Assembly: GCA_028554795.2 (NCBI GenBank)
Contig: CM068827.1
Coordinates: forward strand, 140,615,751 to 140,679,750
Direction: 5' to 3'
Source: Sinohyriopsis cumingii
Taxonomy: Eukaryota > Mollusca > Bivalvia > Unionida > Unionidae
DNA length: 64,000 nt
Shown here: positions 13,136 through 28,100 of the stretch, one piece after another
Numbering within the stretch: the first letter of the stretch is position 1
Layout of the letters: every line of letters begins with the position of its first letter
Position numbers and translations under genes: made by a program
The notes under the pieces: generated by a model
What the model was told of the DNA's origin: nothing
The model's input: the letters and a program-made list of their open reading frames with translations, nothing else
The model's database searches: none

Positions 13136-16100
13136 CTGTGAAATCAAAATAAAATCAAAGTATTAGGAGTACTGACGTCTTGAATAGGTCTATTAATATG
13201 ATACATTAGACAGGTTAAATAGATTAACATAAATTGCAAGATACTCGTATTCAAGTTCCTTTTTTTATTATCATAAGCAATATAAACATCATAAAATATA
13301 CATGTACTCTAAAATAAATGTTTCATGTCTTTTCTTCTCCTCACTTTTAAACATAGAACTGATCAAACATACATGACAAACGAGTACCTTTCATTGGCAT
13401 TTTCTGCTGTAATGATATATTGTTTGATGAACTAAACAGAAGCAATTAAACTGTATCAAAACAGATAACCGCTGAGTCTAATCATTTCTTATAAGATTAG
13501 AATTTTAGTTTTTTCTTTACTCAGCTCTGATTTTTCAAGGCCAACAGATGTAAGTATTCAAAAGTGCCTAATAGAAATTTAAACAATTTTTAGTAAAAAA
13601 AAATAAGCAACATGGCAAAACTTGGCAGGATAAAATATCAGCTGTCAAATTTCTAAGCAAAAGGATGCAATACTGCTTGTTTCTTTTGGTGAAATCAGGA
13701 TAATTGTTCAAACAGAAAATATTTTTACTGATAAATGCAAGAGTAATATAAGTGATAAAATTAGAATGTAATGTAAATGACAGAAGTATATGAAATATTT
13801 TGGAATAACTTGGAATTCTGTCCCTCCACACTCTCAACAGGTTTATGTAACTTGTACCAATTGATCCCAATTTGAATGAGTTGTCTCCCCTTACCTGCAT
13901 TCGAAGCATCAGTTTTCTGTTACTTGCTTCCATTGCCCTCTGTTTCTCTTCCACATGTCGCAGTTTATCTTGGTCTTTCTTTAACCTCCTAATGTAGTCT
14001 ACAGATGCCTTTAAGATGCTACCCTTATTTTGTCTCAAATCTCTATAAAAAGAAAAGAATGATTTAGATAAACACATCTGTATATGTATTTATATATGAC
14101 ATAACAGTAAAGAAGGTGGTCTCTGACATTGCTTTCAAGTTTGTATTTTTAATGGTGATCTCTACATTCCTCTTTTATCCCCCAATACTTTTCCATATTC
14201 CAATATTTTTCCATATTACTATGTGACTCAACATTTCCAAGTTTCTCATACATGGTTAGATTCTTATCAACATTTTTCCATATTACTATGTGACTTAACA
14301 TTTCCAAGTTTCTCATACATGGTTAGATTCTTATCAATATTTTTCCATATTACTATGTGACTTAACATTTCCAAGTTTCTCATACATGGTTAGATTCTTA
14401 TCAATATTTTCCATATTTTCTACAGTTCAGTCAACAATGGTAAAGCTTTAACAGGCGAAGTTGGCAAAACCTTCGCACAAAACTGCACAACTTTGCCTGA
14501 AAACACACCAAGGCCAACAATGAAGATGCCTTGGATCTTTACAACACTTAACTACTTTTTAGTATAATTTTAAAAAACAAATTTTAGCCTAATCTTCAAG
14601 TTAGAGATACTACAAAGGCATAATGACCATATAATTTCAACAGAAAACAATTATCCAGAGTTAATCCAAGAACTAAAAAGTTTTGTGTGATTCCTCCCAT
14701 CTAAGGCAATAAAGGTGTAAATTTTCTAAATATGGAGTGGAGGGGGAGGGAAATCAATGAAGACAATAAAGAAGGGGGAGGGAAATCAATGAAGACAATA
14801 AAGAAGAAATTGAAAATATTAAGAGTGATTTAAGGGTATTTGGTTAAGTTTAGGATGCAAATTTTTAAACAAGCATGAATCTCCTAGCATAGTGTCCTAG
14901 AATAGACCCTGCCTAACCGATTAAATTGTCTGTGATACTTGTGATCAGGAGCAAGTTTACTTTCTACAAGACTGAAAAACCCTTATAAGCCCACAGCAGT
15001 GAGGAACACAAATATGCAAGGAAAAACATTGCATCTTACAATGATATTATGTTGTTGATAGTTTATTATATTGTTGATGCTATGTATTATGTTGTTGATA
15101 CTGTTTATTATATTGTTGATACTATGTATTATGTTGTTGATACTGTTTATTATTGTTGATACTGTTTATTATATTGTTGATACTGTGTATTATATTGTTG
15201 ATACTGTTTATTATATTGTTGATACTGTGTATTATATTGTTGATACTGTGTATTATGTTGTTGATACTGTGTATTATATTGTTGATACTGTGTATTATGT
15301 TGTTGATACTTTTATTATATTGTTGATACTGTGTATTATGTTGTTGATACTTTTATTATATTGTTGATACTGTTTATTATGTTGTTGATACTGTGTATTA
15401 TATTGTTGATACTGTGTATTATGTTGTTGATACTTTTATTATATTGTTGATACTGTTTATGTTGTTGATAGTATTTATTATATTGTTGATACTGTGTATT
15501 ATATTGTTGATACTGTTTATTATATTGTTGATACTGTTTATTATATTGTTGATACTGTGTATTATGTTGTTCATACTGTTTATTATGTTGTTGATACTGT
15601 GTATTATATTGTTGATACTGTGTATTATGTTGTTGATACTTTAATTATATTGTTGATACTGTTTATTATAGTGTTGATACTGTGTATTATATTGTTGATA
15701 CTGTGTATTATGTTGTTGATACTGTTTATTATATTGTTGATACTGTTTATTATGTTGTTGATAGTGTTTATTATATTGTTGATACTGTGTATTATGTTGT
15801 TGATACTGTTTATTATATTGTTGATACTGTGTATTATGTTGTTCATACTGTTTATTATATTCTTGACCTCAGTTAATTTATTATGAGCTTTACAGTTTTA
15901 AGCTGACGGCTGTTGACAAGGACACTATACCATCATTCAGCCTGTTGGACTCCAAGATAACAGACTTTCAGGAGTTCAATACTGGTGTCACTAGTGCTAA
16001 CATGGACATATCCTCTATGAAAAAGAACAAATCAAGCATCCAAAGTCAAGTAAGTTGCTGATAAATGACAAAGGCGCTTGTCAAGGCAGATAACTCTCCA

Positions 16101-19100
16101 GATACAATGCTGTGCATGGCCTGTCAATTAGCTAGGTTGGCTTAAGCTAAGCAACCAGAAAAATTTTAGAATGAAAAAATCTGAGTGAATTCAATAAACC
16201 CTGGAAATATAACACCTCTTCATGCATAATTAAATATGTGCCAAAATAATTGATTACAATTTTGATATACATGCTGTTGTACTGAGCAATACTTCTGACA
16301 GGACCCCCACCTGGGGGAAGAAAACAAAAACTGCACTCATTGACATTTTTTTCTCTCCAAAATCCAGCACTCCCCATCAAGCTGGCATCACTGAAACCTG
16401 GGAAAATTCTCTCTACTCATGATACTAATCACAATGCGATGGACTTCTCGAAGATTTGACAGAACTCTAATTTCCTGGATATGATAAAGTAAATATCAAA
16501 TGCTAAAAGTGCTGTTAATTTTGTTTTTATTCAAAATTATCCAAGTCTTTGACTTGGCTGATCAACACTGCTGCTACTGTGGAGTGTATATACAAACAAA
16601 ATGGGACGAATATATGGCCAAAGTGACAACGAAAAGGGAACCTGATATTGACCCAAAGGTTCAGGGGTGTAGTATTAAACAAAAACATGCCACTGACATT
16701 GAATAGTTGGTTAGGCAATTACGCCTGTAGTTGAACTTGATTAACTTGAAAAAAACACAAAGGTTGTAACCTTATGGAAAAAAATAAACAAGGTACTGGA
16801 CTTCATCTCCAGTGAGATGAATATACATATAATTTCACTGGCATCAGCCCCAACAGGCAGTACAGGTGCAGATTGGTCAACTGATTTTACTCATAAAATA
16901 ACCCTAAAAAATATGGCCACATGGATGTAGCTCATTGCTAGGGAAGAATGCAGATGGCTCGGAATGCAGGAAAACAAAAAAACTGGACAGGAAGGTTCAT
17001 CATGGCTAAATATGTACAGCTCTACCCCATTATGACTCGGTAGTTGGGGGGGTCCACAGATGCCAACTGTATTATGTACTGAACAGTGCTATAGCAAAAA
17101 TGATCAAAAATTATGAGTGCACTTATGTGTGTATGTGTGATGAACAACATGTCAGTCAAATGTATAAAACTAGGTTTTTGTTTTTTACCACATGGTATTT
17201 ATACATTTAATTGTGTCTGATAACAATATTTTGAAAATAAAATAAAACATAATAGATTGCTTCTGGTTTTCTTTCAATCCATATTGTCGTACATATGATT
17301 TACCACTTCATGAGTAACAAAACACAATGATGTAAACACAACATTTTGATAAATATACTTGCCAGTTATAACTTCTATCTACAGCTGCATCCTAGTTAAA
17401 AGTGACTTAAAATGAAGAACACATTTTATCACTTGCCCCCTCAAAATGATTAAATTTAGCTTGCCTGATTTTAAAAGCTACTTTCTTTATTATTTAGGAG
17501 CTCTTAACTGCACATTTACCACCTATACACTCATTTTGCAATTAAATAAATGAAGATCCATCTGTAACAAGGACAATGAATAAGGTCATCATTTTTATCA
17601 ATAAAATATTTTGACTATCAGTTCAAAATATCAGCTAAACATGACTGAGTGATGTCACATCATGTGCAGCAAACTTTTAGCAATACCAAAATATGCAATA
17701 ACAGAAAAAAAAACCCAAAAAATTACAGACTTACAAACATGTTTGTAACCCATTTAAAATCCAGCAATGTCAAAAACAAACACATTTGTTCACAAAAAGT
17801 ACTAGTCCAAATAGAATTTAGATTGTGTTTATTCACATGGTGTGCATTTCCTAATGACAGTATTTTGTGATTTTATGTTGTTTGAGACTGGATCATTGTT
17901 TTGGTTTTTTTAAAAACAAAGTCTAAGATACTTTTCAGCTGCATAATTTTCAAAGGTTTTCTTGAAACGCTTCGAAAACAGTACTGGGTATTTCTGGTAG
18001 ATCGTCCTGGTCACTGTCAGTAGCAGATCATGCTTCCTGTTGATTGGGATCAAAGCTTTCTCTTCTGTCACCTCTGAAGAACTGGATGATGTCAGTTTCA
18101 CAATTCTGATCCAGTGCTGAACATCGACAAATGAGTTAGCACAGTTTTAACTTCTTCAAATCATTCTCTGCGAATCACTCAGAATCACAACCCCTACAAG
18201 CTTTCCTTTTCCTGGACATCTCCGTTCAGAGATTAAATGTCAAAATTCAATCGTAAATACAAATATTACTGAATTCACTTTGAAATCTTCAGACATGATT
18301 TTTGTCTTCCATAAAAAAAAAGGCTGAATTTTATTGTAGGGGGCTTTGGGGGTCCTCCCCCAATGGGGTCTCGAGGGACAGCGCCCCTGATTTGGAGGTT
18401 CAGGGGGCCAAAGATGTATTTTTTACTCATAAAAAATGCTCCTGGTGCAACTTATGATGATAAAATAAACCAAAATAATCATTTGAAAAATTAATAAACT
18501 TACCAAAATTGTTCAATTTTACTTCAATAATTTCACAATATTTATAGTCACATGAATTTGTTCTCCAATACTATTGATGCTGAAGTTATTTCAAGTGCAT
18601 GTCAATGTTCACATCGTAATTAAGATCTATAATTTGTCAATTTTTGCAGCAATTATATTATACTTCTCTCTTTTCAAAACAAATCTATAAAATAAACACT
18701 CAAGCGCATCAACTATATACAAATAATCCCATACATTCACTTGTCTTTTCTCCACTTGACACAACCTGTTGATATGCCACTCGAGTTCTTTTTGGCACAG
18801 ACTTCTTTAGCCTTCCTTTTTGTCACCACTGACTTTTTGGCTCAATGTGCAATCGTTTATTTTCCTTCTCAATGAGAGCTTTTTTCCTTTCAATCTGGTA
18901 TTTGTATTGGCGACATGCAGTGCGCATATTCTGACAAAGAGCTACATCTGTTTTCTCATGCAAGAAATCTTTCTTCTTACAGTAATTAATCACACTTTTT
19001 CCAGATGCCTTCTGAGCTTAAATTTTTCTGTATGCAGCTTCTTTTGCAGGTGCTGTTCCAAACTCTTCTAACCGTGATTACTGTAATTCAGATCTTTTTT

Positions 19101-22100
19101 GTAGAGGTCAAAAAATACCAGTCCTCTAGTGGTCAGTTTTCTTATAAACTGACCAACTAAATTTCTGTCAACTTTTTGCTCCAGCCATTCCCATTTCCGT
19201 ACGTTTTTTAAACCTTTATCTAAACTTTTTCGTGTCATGGTCTCTCTCAACAACTCGGGACGCCATGTTTGGCAAGCATGCTTCTTCTTTCTGTTGCCGT
19301 CATGTTTCCATTACACAAAGATTCATTGGATGAATATAAACTTTTGACCAATCAGAATACCTTTTACGAGAGTCATGTGCTAACTAATATATGGAACGAA
19401 TAATTTATAAGGATCATTGCGGAATGGGCAATATATAGACTGTTTTTAAAAAACTGGATTGGAGATGATATAGAAAATGGACTATATCAAGAAAAATCTA
19501 ATTTAAGTCAGGAGAAAAGCGGAATTCAGCTTTAAAATGGAGAAAAATCAGGTCTGAGTCTTATTTAAAAAAAAAGGACACTTTATTGTTTGAATGGACC
19601 TTTCTACATCATGCAAATGAGCAGCTAGCTCTTCTGGGCTGCAACAGATTAAAGAAAGTGGTGGCAAGTTTGAAAGATACACCTATTAATTCCTTATGTG
19701 CTCTCTTGCCATCAAAGTGTCAATAAATAATTGTCAACAATAAGCTAGTCTTTTGTATAATCCATGAGCTGTGTTGATAGAGATTAAGTCACTAATCTGT
19801 TGGGGTGGCTTTAGTGCTAAAGGCAAATTTGACAGTCCTGTATATTTCAGTCAAATACAATAACTGACATGGACCAATGACAATTTTGTCCTAGTAGAGA
19901 CATGTATAATTTCAGGTGTGCAACAGGCTGTTAGAAATACAAGATCTTTTTAACCTGCCTGAATACAATAGTGGCTAGAGTTACAGTGACTGTAAAAACA
20001 TGTTATGGTAATGTTTAAAAAAATCAAGTAAAGTAGTTTTTATGTAAAGTTTTCAGCTGATAATGTTGAAGATTTTATAATTTATAAAAAAAAAATTATA
20101 TATAATTTTTATTATGGGGTCCTTAACGTTACTGCATTTTATCCTAAATCATGTTATAGCAAAGCACATTATAAAGGCAAGCGCTGTACATGTCTTGAGG
20201 CATGGTAGTGTCCAATATCTGCTAAATGGATTTTACAATGATTTACAAGACTGAATTTAACAAAATTTGAAACCAAAGCAGAATATCAAAATAGGTCAAA
20301 CTTTCTGATGAACAACAGATTCTAGTGTCAATTAAATGAAATTCTGTTGAAAGGAACTACAGTACCTTCATAACATAATTAGGAGAAGTTTCTTTCAAAT
20401 CAGTTCACAGTACCAAAACCTAATGGTTTTTTTTTCAAACCATGCATGACTCTAAAGACCATTAACTTTCTTAAACAAGATAGTTTTTCAACTGGTTTGG
20501 AAATAATGACAGCAAAATGATTTTATCATATCCGCTGAACTAAGAGATGCGCAGTTCCAATATATGAGCATTTTAAAGGAAAAAATACAAATAAAACGAC
20601 AAGGATGTGATACTATAACACCTTTTAAATTTGCCTGCTTAACCTTGTGGTTTCCAGTGCAGAGAGGGTCATTACCAAAATTTCAATACAAATGTATTTA
20701 CTGTTCATAAAACGGGGTATTTGCCACTCTTGCTTCTCCCTAATTTGTGCAGAAAAATAAAAATAATACAAATAATGTGAAAAAGTTATAAATTTTAATA
20801 AGAAAAAGTTATAAAAAGTAAATAATTTAAACAAGAAATTAGTATACAAGTGGAATTATATACGAAGTAACAGTAGTTTATATGTTGTGTTTTTTCCTGT
20901 CCTTGCAAAGTGCTAATTTATCCTGTGATGCCAAAGACTTACAAAATAAGTGGTGTGGGGAGGGGGGCAATTATTTGAGTAAGCCAAAGGCTAAGCAAGT
21001 ATAAACCTCCCACTCACAATGTTTCTCATCCAACCGTTATTTATAATTTGACAACAACAATATAAAAAAGGGTTTTAAAATGTGTGCAGACAATGACTCT
21101 TATATTGCAGGCATCACATGATTTTACTTATCTTTACAGAACACTTTATATGCTCAGCCTGTGGCTCATTCCAATAATGGCCCCCACCCCATATCCTTCA
21201 GATCAAATGTATGCTTGGATGGCGGTCCATGTTTGTTATTATTATTGTTGCTACAAATTGGGTTTGGTTTGATCTCTAAGCATAAATACAAAAGAACTCA
21301 CAAAGTATACATTTATTAATCAACTCAGTGAAAATGTACATCTATGTCATTTCTACTTCTATGTCATTTCTACTTACGGATCTATGGTCTTTGGAAGAAG
21401 AGTTCCCAACTCTTTTATTCTATCGTTAATATTAAATCGTCTTCTCCTTTCAACTGGAAAAAATAAAAATAAAACTTGACATTTTAACTAGAATCCTTAG
21501 TGCAGTGGTTCCCAACTCCCAAGTTAAGACCCAAATAAGGGTCATGAAGTCATTCTGGAGGTTCGCTAGGATTTTTTTAGGGTAGCTAAACTTATCAAAA
21601 CACGGCAGCAGGTTCATGAGGCTCAGAAAAATTATTTTTGTGAATCACTGCTAAAATAGGTTGGAAACCACTGGCTTCGTGCAATCTACTTTAACAAACC
21701 TTAAACAGGAAGGACCTGGAAGGGTGGGTGGGTGGAAGAAATAGATTCAGGTGCAACGATCAAAATATGGATGGTTATTGTATTATAAAATACTAATTTG
21801 ATGTACTGATGGGAAACTTAGAATAAATTGGACAGATTAATGTCCTCTTGTATCACTTGCAAATCCTCCAATATATTACAAAGTTTGATACAAGCAAATA
21901 AAAAAGCATTTTGAATGATACTATATTTGTTCATACAAAGGCAATGAAAAACAACACAGATAAACACATTAGTTCTTCAATTTATCACATTTTCTTTTAG
22001 AGACATTAGCAGAATGGTTCTTTATTAGTGTGCAGACCTCACTACAATTAATGATAGCATTTTCAATATCTGATTTAAACTTTCTACAGCACAACTAATA

Positions 22101-25100
22101 CATACTACACTGCAGTTATAATATCAATAATTTGCATGATAATAAATCAAGTCAGAGTCTTCCTGTAAAATTTTTATATGATTTCCTGTTCATATCTTAA
22201 AAAAATTATGGTTTTAATTATTATACAATCCAACATGCTAGCTAAATGTTTCATTATACAATATGGAATTTTACTACCACAAGTTTATGACTTGACAAAG
22301 ACTTCTCATCTAAATACTTTACAGGCCAGCAAAAACTGAGCATGCTAAAAAAAATAAAACAAAGGCTCAACTGAGTCTGAGATTCCTCATCTAGCTTACA
22401 CTGTGCAAAGGTCAAAGAATCTGCCATGCAAAATCTGTGAAACTGAGAAATGTGGATTTGAGTTGTGACTTCTGGTATTCTTTGCATACATTTCAAAACT
22501 CGTGTGGTCAAAATTCATATTTAGCACATGAGAAGTCATCATAAGTTTGTGTTGGGCATCCATGAGAAATCATAAGTTTGTGTTGGGCATCCATGAGAAG
22601 TCATCTCAAGTTTGTATTGGGCATCCATGAAAAGTCATCACAAGTTTGTGTTGACATCTATTAGAAGTCATCATAAGTTTGTTTTGGGCATCCATGAGAA
22701 GTCATAAGTTTGTGATGGGCATCCATAGTATAGTGCTCTCACTTTATAACACTGGTAACAGCAATAATACAAGTAACCTGCATTATAAATGAGGTTATCA
22801 TAAGAGATGCTCCAATAAGGCGACGTCCTAACGGTGTATACAAATGCATGATTAATTACAGTATTTGATGATCAGAAATCACATCATGATTGATCCTCAT
22901 GTGTCAAGAACTACAACTAAGTGAATATGGAATTCTGTGCCTGTAAAACCCATATCCCCATGCCTTCTTAGTTTTACCTGCACCCTGAAGTCTTAGTCTC
23001 TTGGTGAGTCCCTGAAGAGCTATGAACAGGTACTAAATTCCTTTGTTGGTGGAGTTTAGGAGGGACCAAAGCCTTAAATGTCAGTTGCATGGGTAAATCT
23101 GTCTTTACATTCCAAGTAAATGTATTTGCGTTAACAAATTGGGAATCTCAATAATTTCCAAGTTTACAACCCAGGGTAAAGTTCTTGGAGATAGGGAAAG
23201 GCTCCAGTACATCATCCATGAATTTCGATATGAAATGTGTAAATACTTGAACCATATATGAAAATTCTCATATTCATAATGCACCTGCAGATCTGTGTCT
23301 GTGCAGTTTGTTAGAAGTAATCAGTAGAACAAACAGCATAAACCCTGATCTGCTGGCACATTATGCTACAGCAGATTAGGATCTTTTTTGTTTATAGTTT
23401 GACTCAACTTATAAGTGAGTATATACAATTATTTATTTATAACTTACTCATGTTATGATTATCTTTCTTTTGTCTTTCCTTTGCCCAACTCCTGGCTTCT
23501 TCATCATTCATGTATGGTGGAGTACGAATCCGTTGCCCGGGTAATACTGTTGGTGCAGACATAGAAGTCTTGCCTGAAACTTGGACTGGTTCAAATACTT
23601 GGTAGTTTGACTGGGGTAACTTAAATAGAGAAACATAAAAGCAATCATATTTCAGCAGCAAATATGAGATACAACTGCATTCTGATGAAGAAAAAAAAAA
23701 TATAATGATTTTATCCCCCATGAAGGTTTTAAATGACATTTATAACACAAGTTATGCTCAAATGTAATCAACAAGACTCCAAATAATATGATCCATGCTG
23801 AATTTCAGCTAGCAATATTCTGAGTTTATTTACATTTCTAAAGATATGCATCCTCCCATGGTGAACTTTGGCTATTCTACTGTACAATACACCAACTTTA
23901 AGAAAGAGAGAAAAGAAAAACTCACTGTGGAGGACATGTGTGCGAGTGAGGGTTCTATGAGGCTGAGATCATCGTCCAAATTGGAATCCACTGTATCCAA
24001 CATCCCAAGTTCATTCAAAAAACTTTCCACCTGCAAGTAAAACATGGACAATCTATGTGAATAGGTGTCAAACAAATATGGCATTCTGTCTAGCTAAATG
24101 TATCCTGGGATCTTTCTCACATTCACTGCATTTGCCAGCCACAGCTTATCTCAGTACTGCAATATGTCAAGTATGGGACTGATTAATTACAATCTTTTTG
24201 AGTTAAATCCCTCTCTGGATGTTTATGGAAAGTTTCTGCATCAGTGGTTTGCATGGTTCAATGGGACTGTAATTCTTCTTGTACCATTAGCAAGCAAGTT
24301 AAATACAATTCACATAAAGATGTCCACATTCTATAACGTTCCTCTGGCAATGAAAGCTGTGTCAACCAAGATTTGCTTGTTATTACAATTATAATACAAT
24401 TACAAAGGCAATGACCAGTCAGCATTTTCAAACATCTACACAAGGAAGTGACCATTAGTGACCCTAACTCTTGAATAATATAGGAAGTTTACTGGCAGTT
24501 GAAGTGTGTGATTGGTGGGTGGTGGGTGGGGGTGCAGGATAAGATGAATAGTAGACAGCTTGACAATGAAATCATCTTTAGGAGTATATTTCAAAATAAA
24601 CATGGTGTAATAAAATGGTAGCCTACAGGGTTGACAGCGATTCAGATGAACTATTCCTGAGGATAAAAAAAACAAAAACATTTTTGTACAAGCAAAATTT
24701 AAATAAAAATTTGAATTCTGGGTCCCAAAGTTGTGCTTACAATCAAGGAAAATCCCAAGTTTTAAATCAATGTCCCTTAAAAAAAATTTCACTTTGTGTC
24801 CTCTGTAAAATCTTATTTCAAGTTTTCACGCTTGCCTGCTTGTTTTATAGCTCTTGACACAGTAACACCTAAGCTACTTGCTTATAAGAAAAGTCCGACT
24901 GCAAACTGCACAGACTCAGATCTGCCATCGCATCATGCACTGGCAGGTTTGGGTCTATGCAGTTTGTAAGGAGTACTCAGTAAAACAAACAACATATACA
25001 TTGGCATAAGAGGTTACTTCCATTTCTTCTGCAATAACATTACTATTTCCCATCATCCAGCAAATCAGTTGCTTTGACCGCATAGCCTAACAATAAGAAC

Positions 25101-28100
25101 TGCCTCGCTTTTGATTCTGATACACTGACACCTTTGAGTTACATTGTCAACATCAACGAAGAATAGTGAGTACAAGCACAATAAGAAATGTCTGCATATC
25201 GATTCATGTGGTATTTCTAAACAATACCTCCTCATGAAGCCAAAATGTATTTTGCATGACTGAGCTGTTACTGTAGATATGGACAGTGACCAACCACTTA
25301 AGGCAGGAGAAAAAACTACAAGACTAGGAAATAACTGGCTACTGACCATGGAGGGCAGTTGACCATTACAAACAGGACATTTATATAGGAAATTTACCAG
25401 GGAGTAATTAGAATGACCACTGTGAACAAGTGAATGTTGAGTAAAGGTGACAGGTTTGACTATGCAAGTTTGAGAGGAAAACAGTCAGTCATGGAAGGAT
25501 ATTACTAACAGTAAAGCATAAAACTAACACCAAAGCATACAAAAATGATTTTAAGTCATCAAAGACAGTTGAATATCGGTAATGTTTTCCCTGTACGAGT
25601 GGTATCTTGTTTAAATCACCTGACAACTAAGTATGTTTGGAATGTAATTTGGCACTTGTTGTGAAGAAAAATTTCAGTATAGACACATTAAACATAACTT
25701 AAATGGCTGCCTTTAACATATTAACCCCTGGAGCTTTTTGTCATTTTCGCCTGAAAATAGAGTAGGAAAGACATTTTGAAAGCTATTTCTGAATAGACTC
25801 GAAAACACCAAATCCTCGGTCATCTTTCAATAACATACTGCCTAGTTTTGTTAGAAACATTGTTTTTCATTGGCTATTTGACTCGCGCATGAGCAGAAGG
25901 GTAAAAGTTGTATTTTTTTTTTTTTTTTTGCTAAACGGAGCCATTATTTTTGTATGGAGACCACTCTTTATTCCAAATGCCCATCTTATCCTACTTTTTG
26001 CAAAGGCTCATCTGTCTGTTTGCAGTTCATACCGGTTTGCCTTAGATCTGAGACCAAAAAGTCTAAAATCCAGACACAAAATTGGATTCCAACCACAGGC
26101 GAATTTTGGATAGGAAAAAGCCGGGTCCCAAAAAAACTAGATATTCCAGATCATTTGGTATCATTGTAGAGCCACATCTGTCTACCTTACTATAATACCA
26201 CCCACTTTAGTGTATCATGCATGACCATGATGCTACAGAGCTCGGCAGTAGGCTACTACCTCCTGCCCCGTTAAGTCATCGCTAGGGGTTAATGTGTTAA
26301 TACCAAAAACTTCAACATTTAATGGCTGAAAGGAAGTTCCAGGAATCCAACAGACTGTGTCCTCTTTTAAGCTGCTGAAACCATCTCCAATATTCATTTA
26401 TTTAAAGAATGACAATTGGCCACTAGACATAAGATCTACATTTTCACTTAGGACCAACCAGACATTATTAGATGTCTTTCAGTGAAAGTCCCCAATCGGT
26501 GAAAGCCCCCAATCAAAATCATAACATTAAGAATATTGATATGATTTTCAAGATGGCTGTCATGAAGGTCTTCATTGGTAACATAATGGACAAGAAAATC
26601 AAATGGCAGACATAATGGATCAATGACTGGATTCATTTTTATTTAGAAGCAACTAAATATCATCAGAAGTCGTTTGGTAAATCCCCATTTTGACATTGCT
26701 TTCTGTTTAGGAGTACATGAGCAGTAAGATTATCCAGACAACTGCCATGGAGGCCATTTTGGATGTTTGATCAGCAAAATTTTTAAAATAGGATGAACCT
26801 GACTTCTTTAGAAATATTTCAGTTAAAACCCCAAGTTGATATGACCAAGCATTCTTCCAGAGCGTCTATTACAAGATCTTCAAGATGGCCACTCTAGATG
26901 CCATATTGGAGGTTTGACCATTTCAACTGAGGACCTTGAGCTGAATGTGTGTGTAAAGTTTGATGCCAATCATAAAAAGCATCTGCAAACAAAGACAAAA
27001 CAACACACAACTAGCCATACAATAAGACTTTTAAAACTTTTAAGTCCAACAGCAAAGAACACAAACCCTGATCTGCTGTTGCATAGTGTGCTAGCAGAAC
27101 CAGGTCTATGCTGATTGTTATATTAATTACTAATGAACTGCTTAGACCTAGATCTGCTGTTGCATGATGAGATGGCAGATCTGGGTCTGTGAAGTTTGCA
27201 GCTGGACTTGCCTTGTGAGCAAGTGTCAATGGTACTTCAGAAATAAAAGTGAATTGACAGCATTTATTAAACTCTTTCAAATATTCTACAATTTTTTATA
27301 TACTCATTATGGTCATAAATAGGTCACTACAAATATTTCAACCTACAAAAATGAGATGCAAGTGACCGATTCTACCTTGGTTTTACCCACAGAAATCCTC
27401 CATCGAATTTTAAAATACTTTCCAGTGTATCCCCTAGAGGTGAAAGACTGAGTGTCAAAAATCCCCTTGGTGTCAGAAATGGGGGTCCGACTGAGTAAAA
27501 AACAAACTTTGGTATCAAAACTGGAGGTCAAATTAAAACGTTGGGGGTCCCTGAAGCATAAATGAGGGTAAAGGGAAACACAGCACTTTCATTCACTTAA
27601 ATTTCGAGAAGAAAAAAAAATCTACAACACCCCCTGATTAAAGTATTTAAAAAAAACTCACAGTTGAACAAGATTACATTGAAAAGCTGTGTCAAGTTCA
27701 GCATTAGGGGCAGGATGTGCTCAATCATAATTTGCAAGGACGTTTTATCTTTTAGTGCTTTTCAGTTTCCACTTGTATGAATGACATTTGCAGATGTATT
27801 CTTTCTTTAACTTCCTTTAACTACAAACATATGCCATACATGTATATATTAAATCTTTCCAAATGCAAACCTTTGAAGGGATGCTTAATCTTCGAATTAG
27901 ATATGTGTTTATAGAATATGTATTCCCCCCACTGCGAACTAAAGCAAAGCTTAAGCAACACAGGTCTGTAATGATGGACCAAAAGACATATAAAATAGAC
28001 TCCTTTAAATATTCGCGGCAGTGCAAAAAAAACAAACAAAACATAACCTTGTAATGATTTCATGGTGAAATTCACACATTAATGATTATATGATGCAAAG

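Noticed and set aside
14211-14411. Regular repeats with equal spacing, considered as a CRISPR-like array
   Set aside because: The 67-bp units are whole tandem repeats without unique spacers, and this is a eukaryotic intron.
15071-15886. Several long open frames (60-130 codons) of YYIVDTV or LLILCIM repeats on both strands
   Set aside because: They come from the 21-bp minisatellite, whose unit is a multiple of three; composition is extreme and all frames open together.
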